From Acidobacteriaceae bacterium (lineage in GTDB: Bacteria; Acidobacteriota; Terriglobia; Terriglobales; Acidobacteriaceae): 57,661 nt of DNA. The position numbers were made by a program, and so were the translations under genes. Each line of letters begins with the position of its first letter. Position 1 is the stretch's first letter. Below are positions 44,260 to 52,928 of this stretch, in pieces. The notes under the pieces were generated by a model. The model made no database searches and was not told the DNA's origin. It saw only the letters and a list, made by a program, of their open reading frames with translations. The stretch is from positions 1-57,661 of the forward strand of contig PKVW01000054.1 of assembly GCA_003131585.1 (NCBI GenBank). The letters are read 5' to 3'.

Positions 44260-46248
44260 ATGAGCTACACCGTTCTGGCGCGCAAATATCGGCCGCAGAA
44301 ATTCTCCGAGGTGATCGGACAAGAGCACGTCACGCGCACGCTGCAGAACGCGATCGAACAAGGGCGCACCGCTCACGGCTACATCTTCAGCGGGCATCGC
44401 GGCATTGGAAAAACAACGGTAGCGCGCATTCTGGCCGCGGCCCTGAATTGCCGGTCTTCCTTAAAGACAGGCGACAAGCCGGTGGCGGAGCCTTGCGGCG
44501 TATGCGAATCCTGCACCGAGATTCGCGCCGGCAACGCCGTCGATGTGATCGAGATCGACGCCGCCACCAATCGCGGTATCGACGAGATCCGCGAACTGCG
44601 CGAGGGCGCGCGCTACCGTCCGGCGCGCGATCGCTTCAAGATTTACATTCTCGACGAAGCGCACCAGATTACCGACGCCGCCTTCAACGCCCTGCTCAAG
44701 ACGCTGGAAGAGCCACCGGACCACATTGTTTTCATGCTGGCCACCACGCAGCCGGAGGACATTCCGCAGACCATCCGCTCGCGCTGCCAGCACTTCAGTT
44801 TCCGCGCCGTGAAGTTTGACGACATTGTCGGCCAGCTGCGCGATCTCGTCGGCCGCGAAAAGATCGAAGCCGACGACGACGCTCTCGCCCTGCTGGCCGA
44901 GGCTGGCGACGGCTCGATGCGCGACGCGCTGTCGATTCTGGATCAGGCGATTGCGTCGTCCAACGGAAAGATCACGGCCGATTCGGTGCGCAACCTGGTC
45001 GGCGCCGCGCCGGCGCACATTCTCGAACAAGTGATGCAGGCGGTCGCTCGCGGCGCCAGCGAAGAAGTACTGCGGCAAGTCGACCACCTCATCGGCGAAG
45101 GCCACAGCCCGACGCACTTCGCGCGGCAGATGGTCCGCTTTCTGCGTAATGCGGCCGTCGCCAAGATTGCGGGCAAAGAATCTTCCCTGCTGCAGGTATC
45201 GAGCGAAGAGCGCGAGCGTGTGGGGCGTATCGCGGAACTGTTCGGCGAAGAAGATCTTACGCGCCATCTGCAGATCATGCTGCGCACCCACGGCGAACTA
45301 GGATACAAGCAGGAACAGCGCTTCCACCTGGAGCTCGGCCTGCTCAAGATGGCGCACGCGCAACGCCTCATCCCGATGGAGCGACTGCTCGGCGACGTCG
45401 CCGCTTCTTCGAATGTTCCGGGCGCGGCGGCGAGCGCTCCCAGAACTCCGGCACGGCCGTCGATCGTCCCTTCGGCCTCGGCTTCGACCTCGGGCGGTGC
45501 GGCCGAGATTCGACGCACCGAGGCGGTTGCGCCCGCTCGGCCTAATCATGTTTCGCCGTTCGCGGCCGATTCCGCGCGCAAAGGCGGTCCCCGGCAGGAG
45601 TCTTCCGCAGACTCAGTTCCCGCCAGCGGTCCACGCATGGTCGCGGGTGGGAGCGCACCCGCACGAGTGATCATGGGCGCCGCCGCGCCCGCGATTGTCA
45701 GCGAAAGCGCGCCCGAACCGCAAATCAGTTTACGTCCTGAAGCTCCGCGAGAGCCGGAAGCGCGCTTGCAGCCCGAACCGAAGCCGCAGGCTGCGCCGCA
45801 AGTCTCGCAGGCGCAACCCGCAGCCGCCGTGTCAGCCGCGCCCATCGAGAGGCTGCAGGGCGCCGTGCTGCAAGCGCTCGCGGATGGCAATCAGCGCATC
45901 CTGGTCTCGATGCTCGAAGCGGGCGAATGGGCGGTGGAAGGAAACGAAGTTGTGATCAAGGTGTCGGAGTCACAGACCGTTGTCGATATGTCGCTGGGCG
46001 CCGATGCCCGGCGGCTGGCGATTGCTTCGGCCAGCGGCGTTCTGGGGCGGGCGGTCAAGCTGAAGATTGTCCCCGGCGCAACCGTTGCTACGACAGAAGG
46101 AAAAAGCAACGGCGCGGTCAGATCCAACGGGATGAACTCGGGAGCTGGCGGCCGCAGCCGTGCCGAGCAGGATTCCGTAGTCCGCCGGCTGCAAGAGAAG
46201 TTTGGCGCCAAGATTCGTACGGTGATTGATTACAAGGAGAAGCGGTAA
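44260..46248 (+). CDS. dnaX: DNA polymerase III subunit gamma/tau
   Basis: A 662-residue clamp-loader ATPase. The N-terminal AAA+ domain has Walker A GHRGIGKTT, the zinc-binding cysteines in CGVCESC, Walker B IYILDEAHQIT and the SRC sensor/arginine finger (IRSRCQHFSF). Residues 190-370 form the lid and collar; the Ala/Pro/Arg-rich region (about 390-560) is a tau linker, and the C-terminal ~100 residues are a tau-type domain. ATG 44260 (MSYTVLARKYRPQKF) is the family start. A TATAAT at 44239 lies just upstream without a good -35. It is followed by ybaB and recR. Confidence 0.97.
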   Translation: MSYTVLARKYRPQKFSEVIGQEHVTRTLQNAIEQGRTAHGYIFSGHRGIGKTTVARILAAALNCRSSLKTGDKPVAEPCGVCESCTEIRAGNAVDVIEIDAATNRGIDEIRELREGARYRPARDRFKIYILDEAHQITDAAFNALLKTLEEPPDHIVFMLATTQPEDIPQTIRSRCQHFSFRAVKFDDIVGQLRDLVGREKIEADDDALALLAEAGDGSMRDALSILDQAIASSNGKITADSVRNLVGAAPAHILEQVMQAVARGASEEVLRQVDHLIGEGHSPTHFARQMVRFLRNAAVAKIAGKESSLLQVSSEERERVGRIAELFGEEDLTRHLQIMLRTHGELGYKQEQRFHLELGLLKMAHAQRLIPMERLLGDVAASSNVPGAAASAPRTPARPSIVPSASASTSGGAAEIRRTEAVAPARPNHVSPFAADSARKGGPRQESSADSVPASGPRMVAGGSAPARVIMGAAAPAIVSESAPEPQISLRPEAPREPEARLQPEPKPQAAPQVSQAQPAAAVSAAPIERLQGAVLQALADGNQRILVSMLEAGEWAVEGNEVVIKVSESQTVVDMSLGADARRLAIASASGVLGRAVKLKIVPGATVATTEGKSNGAVRSNGMNSGAGGRSRAEQDSVVRRLQEKFGAKIRTVIDYKEKR

Positions 46249-46256
46249 CACTTCAG

Positions 46257-46361
46257 GTTTCAACGTTTCAAGGTTTCAGAGTTTCAAGGATGCAGAATTA
46301 AAGAATCCTCGGAATTCGGCAATTGAAAGTGAAATCCTGAAACCTTGAAACTTTGAAACGT
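46257..46361 (+). repeat. Inverted octamer arms between dnaX and ybaB
   Basis: The left arm at 46257-46288 has four 8-mers of the GTTTCAAN type; the right arm at 46330-46361 has four of the TGAAACNT type, its inverse. A long stem-loop is possible, ending nine bases before the ybaB ATG. Confidence 0.85.
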
Positions 46362-46369
46362 GAGGCATT

Positions 46370-46675
46370 ATGGGTGGATTCAATTTGCAAGAATTGATGT
46401 CCAAAGCCAAGTCGCAGTACGACACCCTGCAGAAGAAAATGCAGGAGACCGTGGTCGAGGCATCGTCGGGCGGGGGTACGGTCACGGCGAAAATGGACGG
46501 CCGCAAACAACTGCTGAACCTGCGGATTAATCCCGAAGCCGTGAAGTCGGGCGACATCGAGATGCTGCAGGACTTGATCCTCGCCGCGGTGAACGAAGCC
46601 GCGCGCAAGGTCGATGGAGCGATGCAGTCGACGGTGGGCGGCATGCTAGGGGGCCTCGGCATCGGCGGACTCTAA
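46370..46675 (+). CDS. ybaB: YbaB/EbfC nucleoid-associated protein
   Basis: A 101-residue DNA-binding protein of the YbaB/EbfC family, which forms dimers that bind DNA with low specificity. It has the expected MSKAKSQYDTLQKKMQETVVEASSGGGTVTAKMDG N-terminus and LLNLRINPEAVKSGDIEMLQDLILAAVNEA core, and a Gly-rich tail (GGMLGGLGIGGL). The classic bacterial order dnaX-ybaB-recR is kept here, which supports all three assignments. Confidence 0.96.
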   Translation: MGGFNLQELMSKAKSQYDTLQKKMQETVVEASSGGGTVTAKMDGRKQLLNLRINPEAVKSGDIEMLQDLILAAVNEAARKVDGAMQSTVGGMLGGLGIGGL

Positions 46676-46696
46676 CTCTAACTATTGAATCCATGC

Positions 46697-46736
46697 CTCG
46701 ATGACTCGATGATTCATTGACTTCATTCCTCGATGC
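46697..46736 (+). repeat. Octamer array (5 units) between ybaB and recR
   Basis: Units CTCGATGA twice, TTCATTGA, CTTCATTC and CTCGATGC. The recR ATG at 46733 lies inside the last unit. Confidence 0.75.
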
Positions 46737-47338
46737 CTATGTCGAAATTTGCCGAGCCGATGTCGCGGCTGATTGACGAACTGAAGAAGCTGCCGGGCGT
46801 GGGCAGCAAGAGCGCGCAACGCCTGGCTTTCTACATCCTGCGCGCGAGCGATGACGACGCCGAGGCGCTGGCGGCCGCGGTGCGCGACGTCAAAGCCAAT
46901 CTGCGGCTGTGCTCGGTTTGCAATAACATCACCGACGTGGACCCTTGCGTCTATTGCACCAGCGCGACGCGCAACCAGCGCATGGTGTGCGTGGTCGAAG
47001 AACCCACCAACATTGCCGCCATCGAAAAGACCAAGCACTTCAACGGCGTCTACCACGTGCTGCATGGAGCGATTTCTCCGCTGCACGGCATCGGCCCCGA
47101 GCAGTTGCGCATTGCGAATCTCATCAGCCGCGTCGATGCCGGCAACGTGGATGAAGTGATCATCGCTACCAATCCCACGGTCGAAGGCGAAGCGACTGCG
47201 ACTTATCTTTCGCAGCAACTGAAGCGCGCGGGCGTGAAAGTGACGCGCATCGCCATGGGCATCCCCGTCGGCAGCGACATCGAGTACACGGACGAAATTA
47301 CGATGCTAAAGGCCATGGAAGGGCGGCGGGAGTTGTAG
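46733..47338 (+). CDS. recR: Recombination mediator RecR
   Basis: A 201-residue protein of the RecFOR pathway that helps load RecA at gaps. The helix-hairpin-helix region is [17 protein letters not shown], the zinc finger is [16 protein letters not shown], and the Toprim domain starts [15 protein letters not shown] and continues through [15 protein letters not shown]. The C-terminal [26 protein letters not shown] is typical. The start may be 46733 (MPMSKF) or 46739 (MSKF). It completes the dnaX-ybaB-recR cluster. Confidence 0.97.
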   Translation: MPMSKFAEPMSRLIDELKKLPGVGSKSAQRLAFYILRASDDDAEALAAAVRDVKANLRLCSVCNNITDVDPCVYCTSATRNQRMVCVVEEPTNIAAIEKTKHFNGVYHVLHGAISPLHGIGPEQLRIANLISRVDAGNVDEVIIATNPTVEGEATATYLSQQLKRAGVKVTRIAMGIPVGSDIEYTDEITMLKAMEGRREL

Positions 47339-47479
47339 GCAAGCGGCACAATGCCTTGTGCGGTGGCTTCAGGAGGCACGAAGCGGGCAATCGGACTGGA
47401 TCCAACCCGAACCAAGAGCGCAGCCTTGGCGGCCAGTCGCAATGAGGGACCGGGCAAACCAGACCGCTTTTCTCTTGCT

Positions 47480-48031
47480 TTAATGCCTCAGATCGGGTTC
47501 GAGGAATACGTTGAGTTCTTCTTCGGCTGAGGCTAGTCCCTCGGGGAGGGTGCCGCGGTTGTACTCCGCCATGCGGTTCTTCCACTTGAGGAAGTCGGTG
47601 ATGCTCTGCGGTTCGACGCGTACCTCGACGCGGCGCAGGCTGGCGAGCAGCAGATTCATTTCGCATTGGAAGCCGGTGGCGCTGCGGAGATTCTTGGCGG
47701 AAGGATGCACTGTTTCGATTCTGCCGCGACGGTGTTCGAGCAGGCCCCAGCCCTGGGGCATCTCTTCGCAGCGCACGAGTCCGGCGGGGACCAGGTAGAA
47801 GCGCTCACAGCCGACTCCTTGCTCCGGCTTGAGGCGGACGAGCTTGGCGCGGTCGGCGAGAAAATCGGAGCGCGTGACCTTGCACTCGACCAGCACGGAA
47901 TGGCAGGCGCGCTTCCAGCCGATGGCGTCGGGCATTTCGCCGCTCACGCAGGCCTGCTCGGAAAGCACTACTCCGCAGCGATAGCGGCGCAGCCAGTGGA
48001 CGGCTTTTTCGACCAGTTGGGCGTGAGTCAT
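47480..48031 (-). CDS. PD-(D/E)XK nuclease-like protein
   Basis: A 183-residue protein. Residues 34-35 (Pro-Asp) and E49-x-K51 (SVLVECKVTRSDFLADRAKL) have the spacing and strand context of the PD-(D/E)XK nuclease core. The following SDFLADRAKL and FYLVPAGLV resemble MmcB-like and restriction-enzyme-related repair proteins. The C-terminal part is an uncharacterised helical region. Activity is inferred from motifs only. It is convergent with recR and may take part in DNA repair or in defence. Confidence 0.65.
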   Translation of the reverse strand: MTHAQLVEKAVHWLRRYRCGVVLSEQACVSGEMPDAIGWKRACHSVLVECKVTRSDFLADRAKLVRLKPEQGVGCERFYLVPAGLVRCEEMPQGWGLLEHRRGRIETVHPSAKNLRSATGFQCEMNLLLASLRRVEVRVEPQSITDFLKWKNRMAEYNRGTLPEGLASAEEELNVFLEPDLRH

Positions 48032-48181
48032 GGGTTCGGCTTTCGGACCGCCGGCTCTGGGCTTCGGCTCGACAACGGACGCAAAGATACTTGTATCTCT
48101 AGACGCGACTGCACGGAAGTGGCTGCAGAGCTACCGGTTGAAGGCCCCTGTCGTCGAGGACGCAATTGCGAGAAATCGAAC

Positions 48182-48198
48182 GTGACCAATATGGTCAC
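48182..48198. promoter_or_regulatory. Perfect inverted repeat, operator-like
   Basis: GTGACCA, spacer ATA, then TGGTCAC. It is about 150 bases upstream of the nuclease-like gene and 55 bases beyond the 3' end of the CHAD-HD gene. It could be a repressor site; no regulator gene is adjacent. Confidence 0.35.
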
Positions 48199-48252
48199 TC
48201 CGACCAACGTAGCTCGTTCACAAGAGCGGGTCCTAAGAGCAATCTAGCGTTC

Positions 48253-49875
48253 TTAAGGCCGCCTCTGGCCGCCCTTCGGCGGCCTTCGTCCGAACGCTGG
48301 GTTCTTCATTGGTTTTAGGATCACTGGCCGGTGCAGCACCGTTTCCAGCAAGTGTCGTTCAGCGGCGATGGTTTGGGCGGATGGTCCCAGGGGCGAATAG
48401 CCCTCAGCGGCGATAACTAAAGCTTCGCTTCCTTTAGTCCTGATCTGAACATCTTCAATTTGAATGCGGCGGATGTGGCCGTCGTGATTGGCGTCCAAGG
48501 CGTTGGCCAGGCGCAGGATGGCGGCGAGCTCGATGGTAGCTTTCTGCTCGTCGGGGAGGAGATCGCGCAAGACCTTGTGCTTCCGCGTGGGCAGGATTCC
48601 GCAGTGAAAGCGGGCGACGATGGCGGCGCGCTGCATGTCGGCGGCTTTCCACCCTAATGGGTTGCCGTGTGCGCGAATCATGTCGAAAGAAGTCTTGTGA
48701 TGTCCCTTCTCACTTTTGGATTTGCCGACATCGTGCAGGAGGGCAGCGGCAAGCAGGCTGGAGCGGGCGGAAATGCCGTCGACGGAAGGCCGCCATCCGA
48801 CGGCAAACAGACCGTCGTAGAGTTGAATGGCCAGGGCGGCGACGCGCTCGGAATGCGGGAAATCGGGATCGAGGCCATTCGCCCAGAGCTTCATGCGGCG
48901 GGTCGCTAGCGCCTGAATCTGCTTGCCTTGAGGCAGCGCAGCGCGCCAAACTTGCCAGAGAGAATTCGGACCCATCATCCTATTGCGGTAACGGTCGATG
49001 CGATTGGTGCGCTCGGAGAGAATTCGTTCGCGCCAGCGGCGGCGGGAATCTTCATCGGGAAGAACGTGGCAGGAGACGGCGGTGGACCAGAGCACGTCGA
49101 GGTCATGAACTTCGCCGAGTAAGTCCTGCATTTGTTTGAGGTCGTTACTCCAGGCTTTGTGCTCCGCGGGAAGGACATTCTCGACGCTGTAGCGGAAGCG
49201 CTTGATGCCAATGCGGAGAGAGTGGAACGCGATTTGGGAACGATTGCGCAGGGCGCGGTTGTGCAACTCGCGAGCTTCGGTCCAGCGCTCCAGAGCAAGA
49301 TGCTTGAAGAGCGCGCTGCCCAGCCGGACGCGGGCGGCACGCGCTGGAAGAGACTGGGTCCACTGGCGCCACTGCTTGCGGTCAAACCCTTCGAGAGCGG
49401 CGTGGGCTTCGAGCCGCTGCTCTTGTTCGCGACGGTGAAGGATCTCGAGCAAGGCATGGGGAACTGGGTCGCCATAGTGGTTATTCTGGTCTTGAGTGGC
49501 GGCGGCATTCTCGATGGTCCGAAGATTCTGTGCAGATCGATGCATCGCGGGCGAGAGCGCCCGCGCCACGCCCGCTTCCGCGAGATCGAACTTCTCGACC
49601 CACTCCTCCATTACGTGGACATCGCGCAAGGCACCCAACCGCTGAAACAGGCGCTTGCCGGCCTTCTTCATGGCCTTCCAGCCGGGATCGGGATCGAGTG
49701 CCATCAATCCATCGGCCAGGGAGCGGCAGCGGCGCAGAGAGACGCGCAGGTCGTGAACGGGATCGGGGGCGAAATCGGCAGAGACGTGGTCACATTCCTC
49801 CAAGACCCGCAACATCCAGTAACGCAGGCCGATGGCTTTCTGGGGAAGCGTTGTGTGAGTGGTTGAGGAAGGCAC
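48253..49875 (-). CDS. CHAD-HD fusion protein (putative polyphosphate-related)
   Basis: A 540-residue protein of two domains. Residues 1-305 form a CHAD domain (HDLRVSLRRCRSLADGL, FQRLGALRDVHVMEEW, IGIKRFRYSVENVLP, DLLGEVHDLDVLW), which binds polyphosphate through conserved basic residues. Residues 330-500 form an HD domain (SSLLAAALLHDVGKSKSEKGHHKTSFDMIRAHGNPLGW, then LAAILRLANALDANHDG) resembling the C-terminal HD part of Ppx/GppA. The fusion suggests polyphosphate sensing or hydrolysis, but no activity is shown. GTG start at 49875. Confidence 0.85.
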   Translation of the reverse strand: MPSSTTHTTLPQKAIGLRYWMLRVLEECDHVSADFAPDPVHDLRVSLRRCRSLADGLMALDPDPGWKAMKKAGKRLFQRLGALRDVHVMEEWVEKFDLAEAGVARALSPAMHRSAQNLRTIENAAATQDQNNHYGDPVPHALLEILHRREQEQRLEAHAALEGFDRKQWRQWTQSLPARAARVRLGSALFKHLALERWTEARELHNRALRNRSQIAFHSLRIGIKRFRYSVENVLPAEHKAWSNDLKQMQDLLGEVHDLDVLWSTAVSCHVLPDEDSRRRWRERILSERTNRIDRYRNRMMGPNSLWQVWRAALPQGKQIQALATRRMKLWANGLDPDFPHSERVAALAIQLYDGLFAVGWRPSVDGISARSSLLAAALLHDVGKSKSEKGHHKTSFDMIRAHGNPLGWKAADMQRAAIVARFHCGILPTRKHKVLRDLLPDEQKATIELAAILRLANALDANHDGHIRRIQIEDVQIRTKGSEALVIAAEGYSPLGPSAQTIAAERHLLETVLHRPVILKPMKNPAFGRRPPKGGQRRP

Positions 49876-50115
49876 TAGGGTTCCGGGAAGCGGCGATATT
49901 CGCGATCTCTATTCTCGCCGGAGACGGCTGGGAATGCCAGTGCCGGAATGCATGCGCGGGCGGGAACCTGGTTTCGCCGGTGCGAGACGCGCAGGGGTAC
50001 AACTTGTGTCCTGATCTTTCGCTGACTGTTCCGTTACCTCCGTAATGTGCAGGGTCTCACCAGTTGGATTTAATCTTCTATTGCCCAGCCAGAACTTCGG
50101 GTTGAGGAGTGCTTT

Positions 50116-50205
50116 ATCGACAACGCGATCACATTTCACGCAAACCGGGCGGCTTCCGCGCGCGCCTTCGTACACAGCCTGAACATCCTGATCAAGTACG
50201 CGCGC
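50116..50205 (+). other. Probable in-frame N-terminal extension without ATG/GTG/TTG
   Basis: Thirty codons upstream of the first ATG of the PilZ-like gene read as protein (DNAITFHANRAASARAF, then VHSLNILIKYAR) and flow straight into MYGPDHKR. No ATG, GTG or TTG lies in frame between the TAA at 50071 and 50206, but GAGGAG at 50104-50109 sits six bases before an ATC at 50116. An AUC (or other non-canonical) start is possible. Confidence 0.45.
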
Positions 50206-52848
50206 ATGTACGGCCCCGATCACAAGCGCACGGAAGCGCAGTTCGAGACTGCCTGGACTGAACTGCAGCAGGGCCTGCCCACGGCTGGAGAGGGCGGCTT
50301 TTTGCTGGGAGTCTCCGACAACAAGTTGTTGTTGGACGGAGTTCCGCTGGAGACCGGTCAGACGGAACGCAGCTTTGGACAGCTTTTGAGCACCGCCGGT
50401 CTGGCCAGCCTGCATTTCTCCAAAGACGTTACTGTGGAAGACTTCACCCGCCTGGTACGCGCCTTCACCGTGGCTGGCTCCAAAGCCCAGGACGTGGCCA
50501 AGCAGATCAAAGAAGCTCTCAGCAGCGGAAGCAGACCGAGCACGATCAAGATCAATGAAGTGAAATTTGTGGCGGCCGACCCATTGACCGGCGATATCAG
50601 CGTGGCGGCCCAGATCGCGGCGCAAACCCTGGGACCAGAATTCAAGCAATGGCTGAACGATCCGCAGAAGCTGCTGCAATTGATCGCAGCGGCGGAGGGC
50701 GCCAACGCCGGAGGCGGTGGCCAAGGCGGCACCACGGGAGTTCCCTTCGGGAGCGTTCCGAATATGCCGGGCCATTGGGTGGCAGGGCCGGACACCGGCG
50801 CCGGCACCGGCACTGGGATGGCAACCGCTCCGGCCTGGGAAGGTGGAGTGGTGCCGCTGCAGGAAGCCGAGGTGGTTCAGGCCATCCGTCTGCTCACTCG
50901 ATTCGGGCAGGTGCAGGGCGATCCGAATGTGCGTCCGGAAGACTTGCAGAAGGAGCTGGGCGAAACCGATCCGAACACGCGCCTGAACCTGCGGCAGTTG
51001 CTGGGAAGCCTGGCGGCCAAGGTGACTACGGAACAAGAGGATACGCCGCTCCTGATGAAGGCAGCCGAGCACATGGCGATCCGCTTCGCCCTGGAGCGCT
51101 ATCAGAAGGGCGAAGTCAAAGTGAATGCCGTGCACCAGATGATGGAGCACATGAGCCGGCAGATGGATTCGCTGCGCGGGATTCTGAAGTTGCAAGAAGA
51201 GAAGATGAACAAGGCCGGCATCCTGGTGGAGTCGCACGCCGACATGCTGGACCGGATGTTCTGGGCCGAGGTGCCGGAGTCGGGAAAGAAGACTGTACTG
51301 CTCTCCGATGAAGCTCCGTGCGTGCCGCCGCGAAACCTGCGCCAGTTCGTGGAAGTACTTCTCGATCGCGCCGACAAGCAAACGTCAGCCGAAATTCTGA
51401 ACAACTACTCCGGTTGCCTGGGCACGAAAGAGGCGGAAGCGCGGCGCAAGACCGCCATTGGATTGAGCCAACTGGCGGACCTTTATGCACGGCTGGGTGG
51501 CGAAGCGATGGGCAAGGCCATCCACCAAGTAAGTGAGCAGTTATGCGGGGAGAAAGATCCCGAACTGCAAAGCCTGCTGAGCGCGGCTTTCGTGCGCCTG
51601 AGCCAGGAGGCCAGCGAGAGCAAGAATTACCCGGCAGTGAATGAAGTATGCAGCGGGATGGAGATGCTGCTGCAGCGGCGTCCGGTACTGGTGAACGACT
51701 TGCGTCCGCGCGTGGGCGTGGAGAATCGGGTTCCAGAGTTCATCGAGGAAGCGTTGCACTACGATCCCGTGCCCGCGGATCTGATGGTGGTCTTGCGGCG
51801 CACGTGCCAAGCCGGGGCCGAACATCTGGCCGACCGGTTCTTTCGATGCATGCGGCGGGACGAATGCGACCGCATGGTCGATCTGGTCACGGAAATGGGA
51901 AGTCCGGCTCTGACGCAACTGCGGGAGATTCTGCGCACCGGGCAGCCGCGACAGGCCTCGGGGGTGGTGGGATTGTTGAGCCGTCTGGATGTGGGCACGT
52001 TGCTGGAGCTGTTGCCGGCGCGCTTGCCCGAATGGAACCGCTTCTACCACGACATCGTAGTCCGCCAGATCGCGTATGGAGCCGCTCCGGACCGCGGTCG
52101 CACGCTGCTGGAACTGGCCGAAGTGCTGGATTCAGTGGTACTGCCGGAGGCCATCGATGAAATCGGGATGAGTGGCGATCTCACGGCAGCACCGCCGCTA
52201 TTAGCCATGGCCCGGCCCGGCGAGTCGGCTTCGCGTTCGCCGTTTGTGCAACTGAAGGCCATCGAGTCATTGGGAAGGCTGCGCGATACGGAAGCGTTAT
52301 CGCTGCTGCGCGAGATTGTGGAGGCGAAGAAAACGTTTGGCTGGATTCATCACCGCGAGCTGCGGATTGCGGCGGCGCAGTCTTTGTCCAAGACCGACCC
52401 GCGCTACAGCAGTCAGATTCTCTCCGACAGCGGCATCGAGCCCGCGGACTTGGCGATCGCGCCTCTGGATACGGCGCCGGCATGCCCGTGGGTCCGGCAA
52501 CGGCGCTACGAACGGATCGTGCTCTCGCGCACGATTAACGCCTCCATCGGGAGTTCATGGGGAAAGTCAAGAATTCTGATCCGCGAGTTGAGCCTGGGCG
52601 GGGGCATGGGTACGAAAGAAGACAATCTGCGCATCGGCAGCGAGGCCGATCTGGAGATCTCCTTGGGCATGCGGTCGAAGATCCGGGCGCATGTGCTGCT
52701 GCGCCGGGCCCGCGTGAATGAAGTAGGATTCGAGATCGTCAATACCGACCTGGAAAGCCGCTACCGCCTGCGCCGGGTGCTGGTGGAAGCGATGAACCGG
52801 ACTCCGCAGAACAAAGAGCGGCAGTGGGGCGGGGAGCGAAAAGTCTAA
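50206..52848 (+). CDS. Large HEAT-like / PilZ-like domain protein
   Basis: A protein of at least 880 residues. The N-terminal ~150 residues are alpha-helical and include a LLDGVPLETG stretch; a Gly/Thr-rich linker (residues ~165-215) follows. The central part (about 215-760) is repeated helical, HEAT-like. The C-terminal ~115 residues (RYERIVLSR, IRELSLGGGMGTKEDN, IRAHVLLRRARVNEVGFEIVN) look like a PilZ c-di-GMP-binding domain with the RxxxR site degenerate and a NxSxxG-like SLGGG. The true start is probably upstream of the ATG at 50206. It ends in front of a bidirectional terminator. Function unknown. Confidence 0.8.
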   Translation: MYGPDHKRTEAQFETAWTELQQGLPTAGEGGFLLGVSDNKLLLDGVPLETGQTERSFGQLLSTAGLASLHFSKDVTVEDFTRLVRAFTVAGSKAQDVAKQIKEALSSGSRPSTIKINEVKFVAADPLTGDISVAAQIAAQTLGPEFKQWLNDPQKLLQLIAAAEGANAGGGGQGGTTGVPFGSVPNMPGHWVAGPDTGAGTGTGMATAPAWEGGVVPLQEAEVVQAIRLLTRFGQVQGDPNVRPEDLQKELGETDPNTRLNLRQLLGSLAAKVTTEQEDTPLLMKAAEHMAIRFALERYQKGEVKVNAVHQMMEHMSRQMDSLRGILKLQEEKMNKAGILVESHADMLDRMFWAEVPESGKKTVLLSDEAPCVPPRNLRQFVEVLLDRADKQTSAEILNNYSGCLGTKEAEARRKTAIGLSQLADLYARLGGEAMGKAIHQVSEQLCGEKDPELQSLLSAAFVRLSQEASESKNYPAVNEVCSGMEMLLQRRPVLVNDLRPRVGVENRVPEFIEEALHYDPVPADLMVVLRRTCQAGAEHLADRFFRCMRRDECDRMVDLVTEMGSPALTQLREILRTGQPRQASGVVGLLSRLDVGTLLELLPARLPEWNRFYHDIVVRQIAYGAAPDRGRTLLELAEVLDSVVLPEAIDEIGMSGDLTAAPPLLAMARPGESASRSPFVQLKAIESLGRLRDTEALSLLREIVEAKKTFGWIHHRELRIAAAQSLSKTDPRYSSQILSDSGIEPADLAIAPLDTAPACPWVRQRRYERIVLSRTINASIGSSWGKSRILIRELSLGGGMGTKEDNLRIGSEADLEISLGMRSKIRAHVLLRRARVNEVGFEIVNTDLESRYRLRRVLVEAMNRTPQNKERQWGGERKV

Positions 52849-52866
52849 AGCGTCACTCTTGAGAAG

Positions 52867-52903
52867 AAAAAAGCCTCTGCTCGCGGGCGAGCAGAGACTT
52901 TTT
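52867..52903. terminator. Bidirectional rho-independent terminator
   Basis: A perfect ten-base stem CTCTGCTCGC / GCGAGCAGAG (52875-52884 and 52887-52896), with TTTTT at 52899-52903 on the plus strand and AAAAAA at 52867-52872 (a T run on the minus strand). It lies between convergent genes and can serve both the PilZ-like gene and atpE. Confidence 0.9.
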
Positions 52904-52928
52904 GCATTTCCGCTGTGTCTTTTTCAGC

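Noticed and set aside
4999-46736. Possible CRISPR arrays in the tandem repeats
   Set aside because: Units are 7-8 bases with no unique spacers and no cas genes; the REP-like copies are dispersed, not regularly spaced.
48030-48185. A 51-codon frame on the plus strand between the nuclease-like and CHAD-HD genes
   Set aside because: It overlaps the start of the nuclease-like gene, has no ribosome site and no recognisable pattern.
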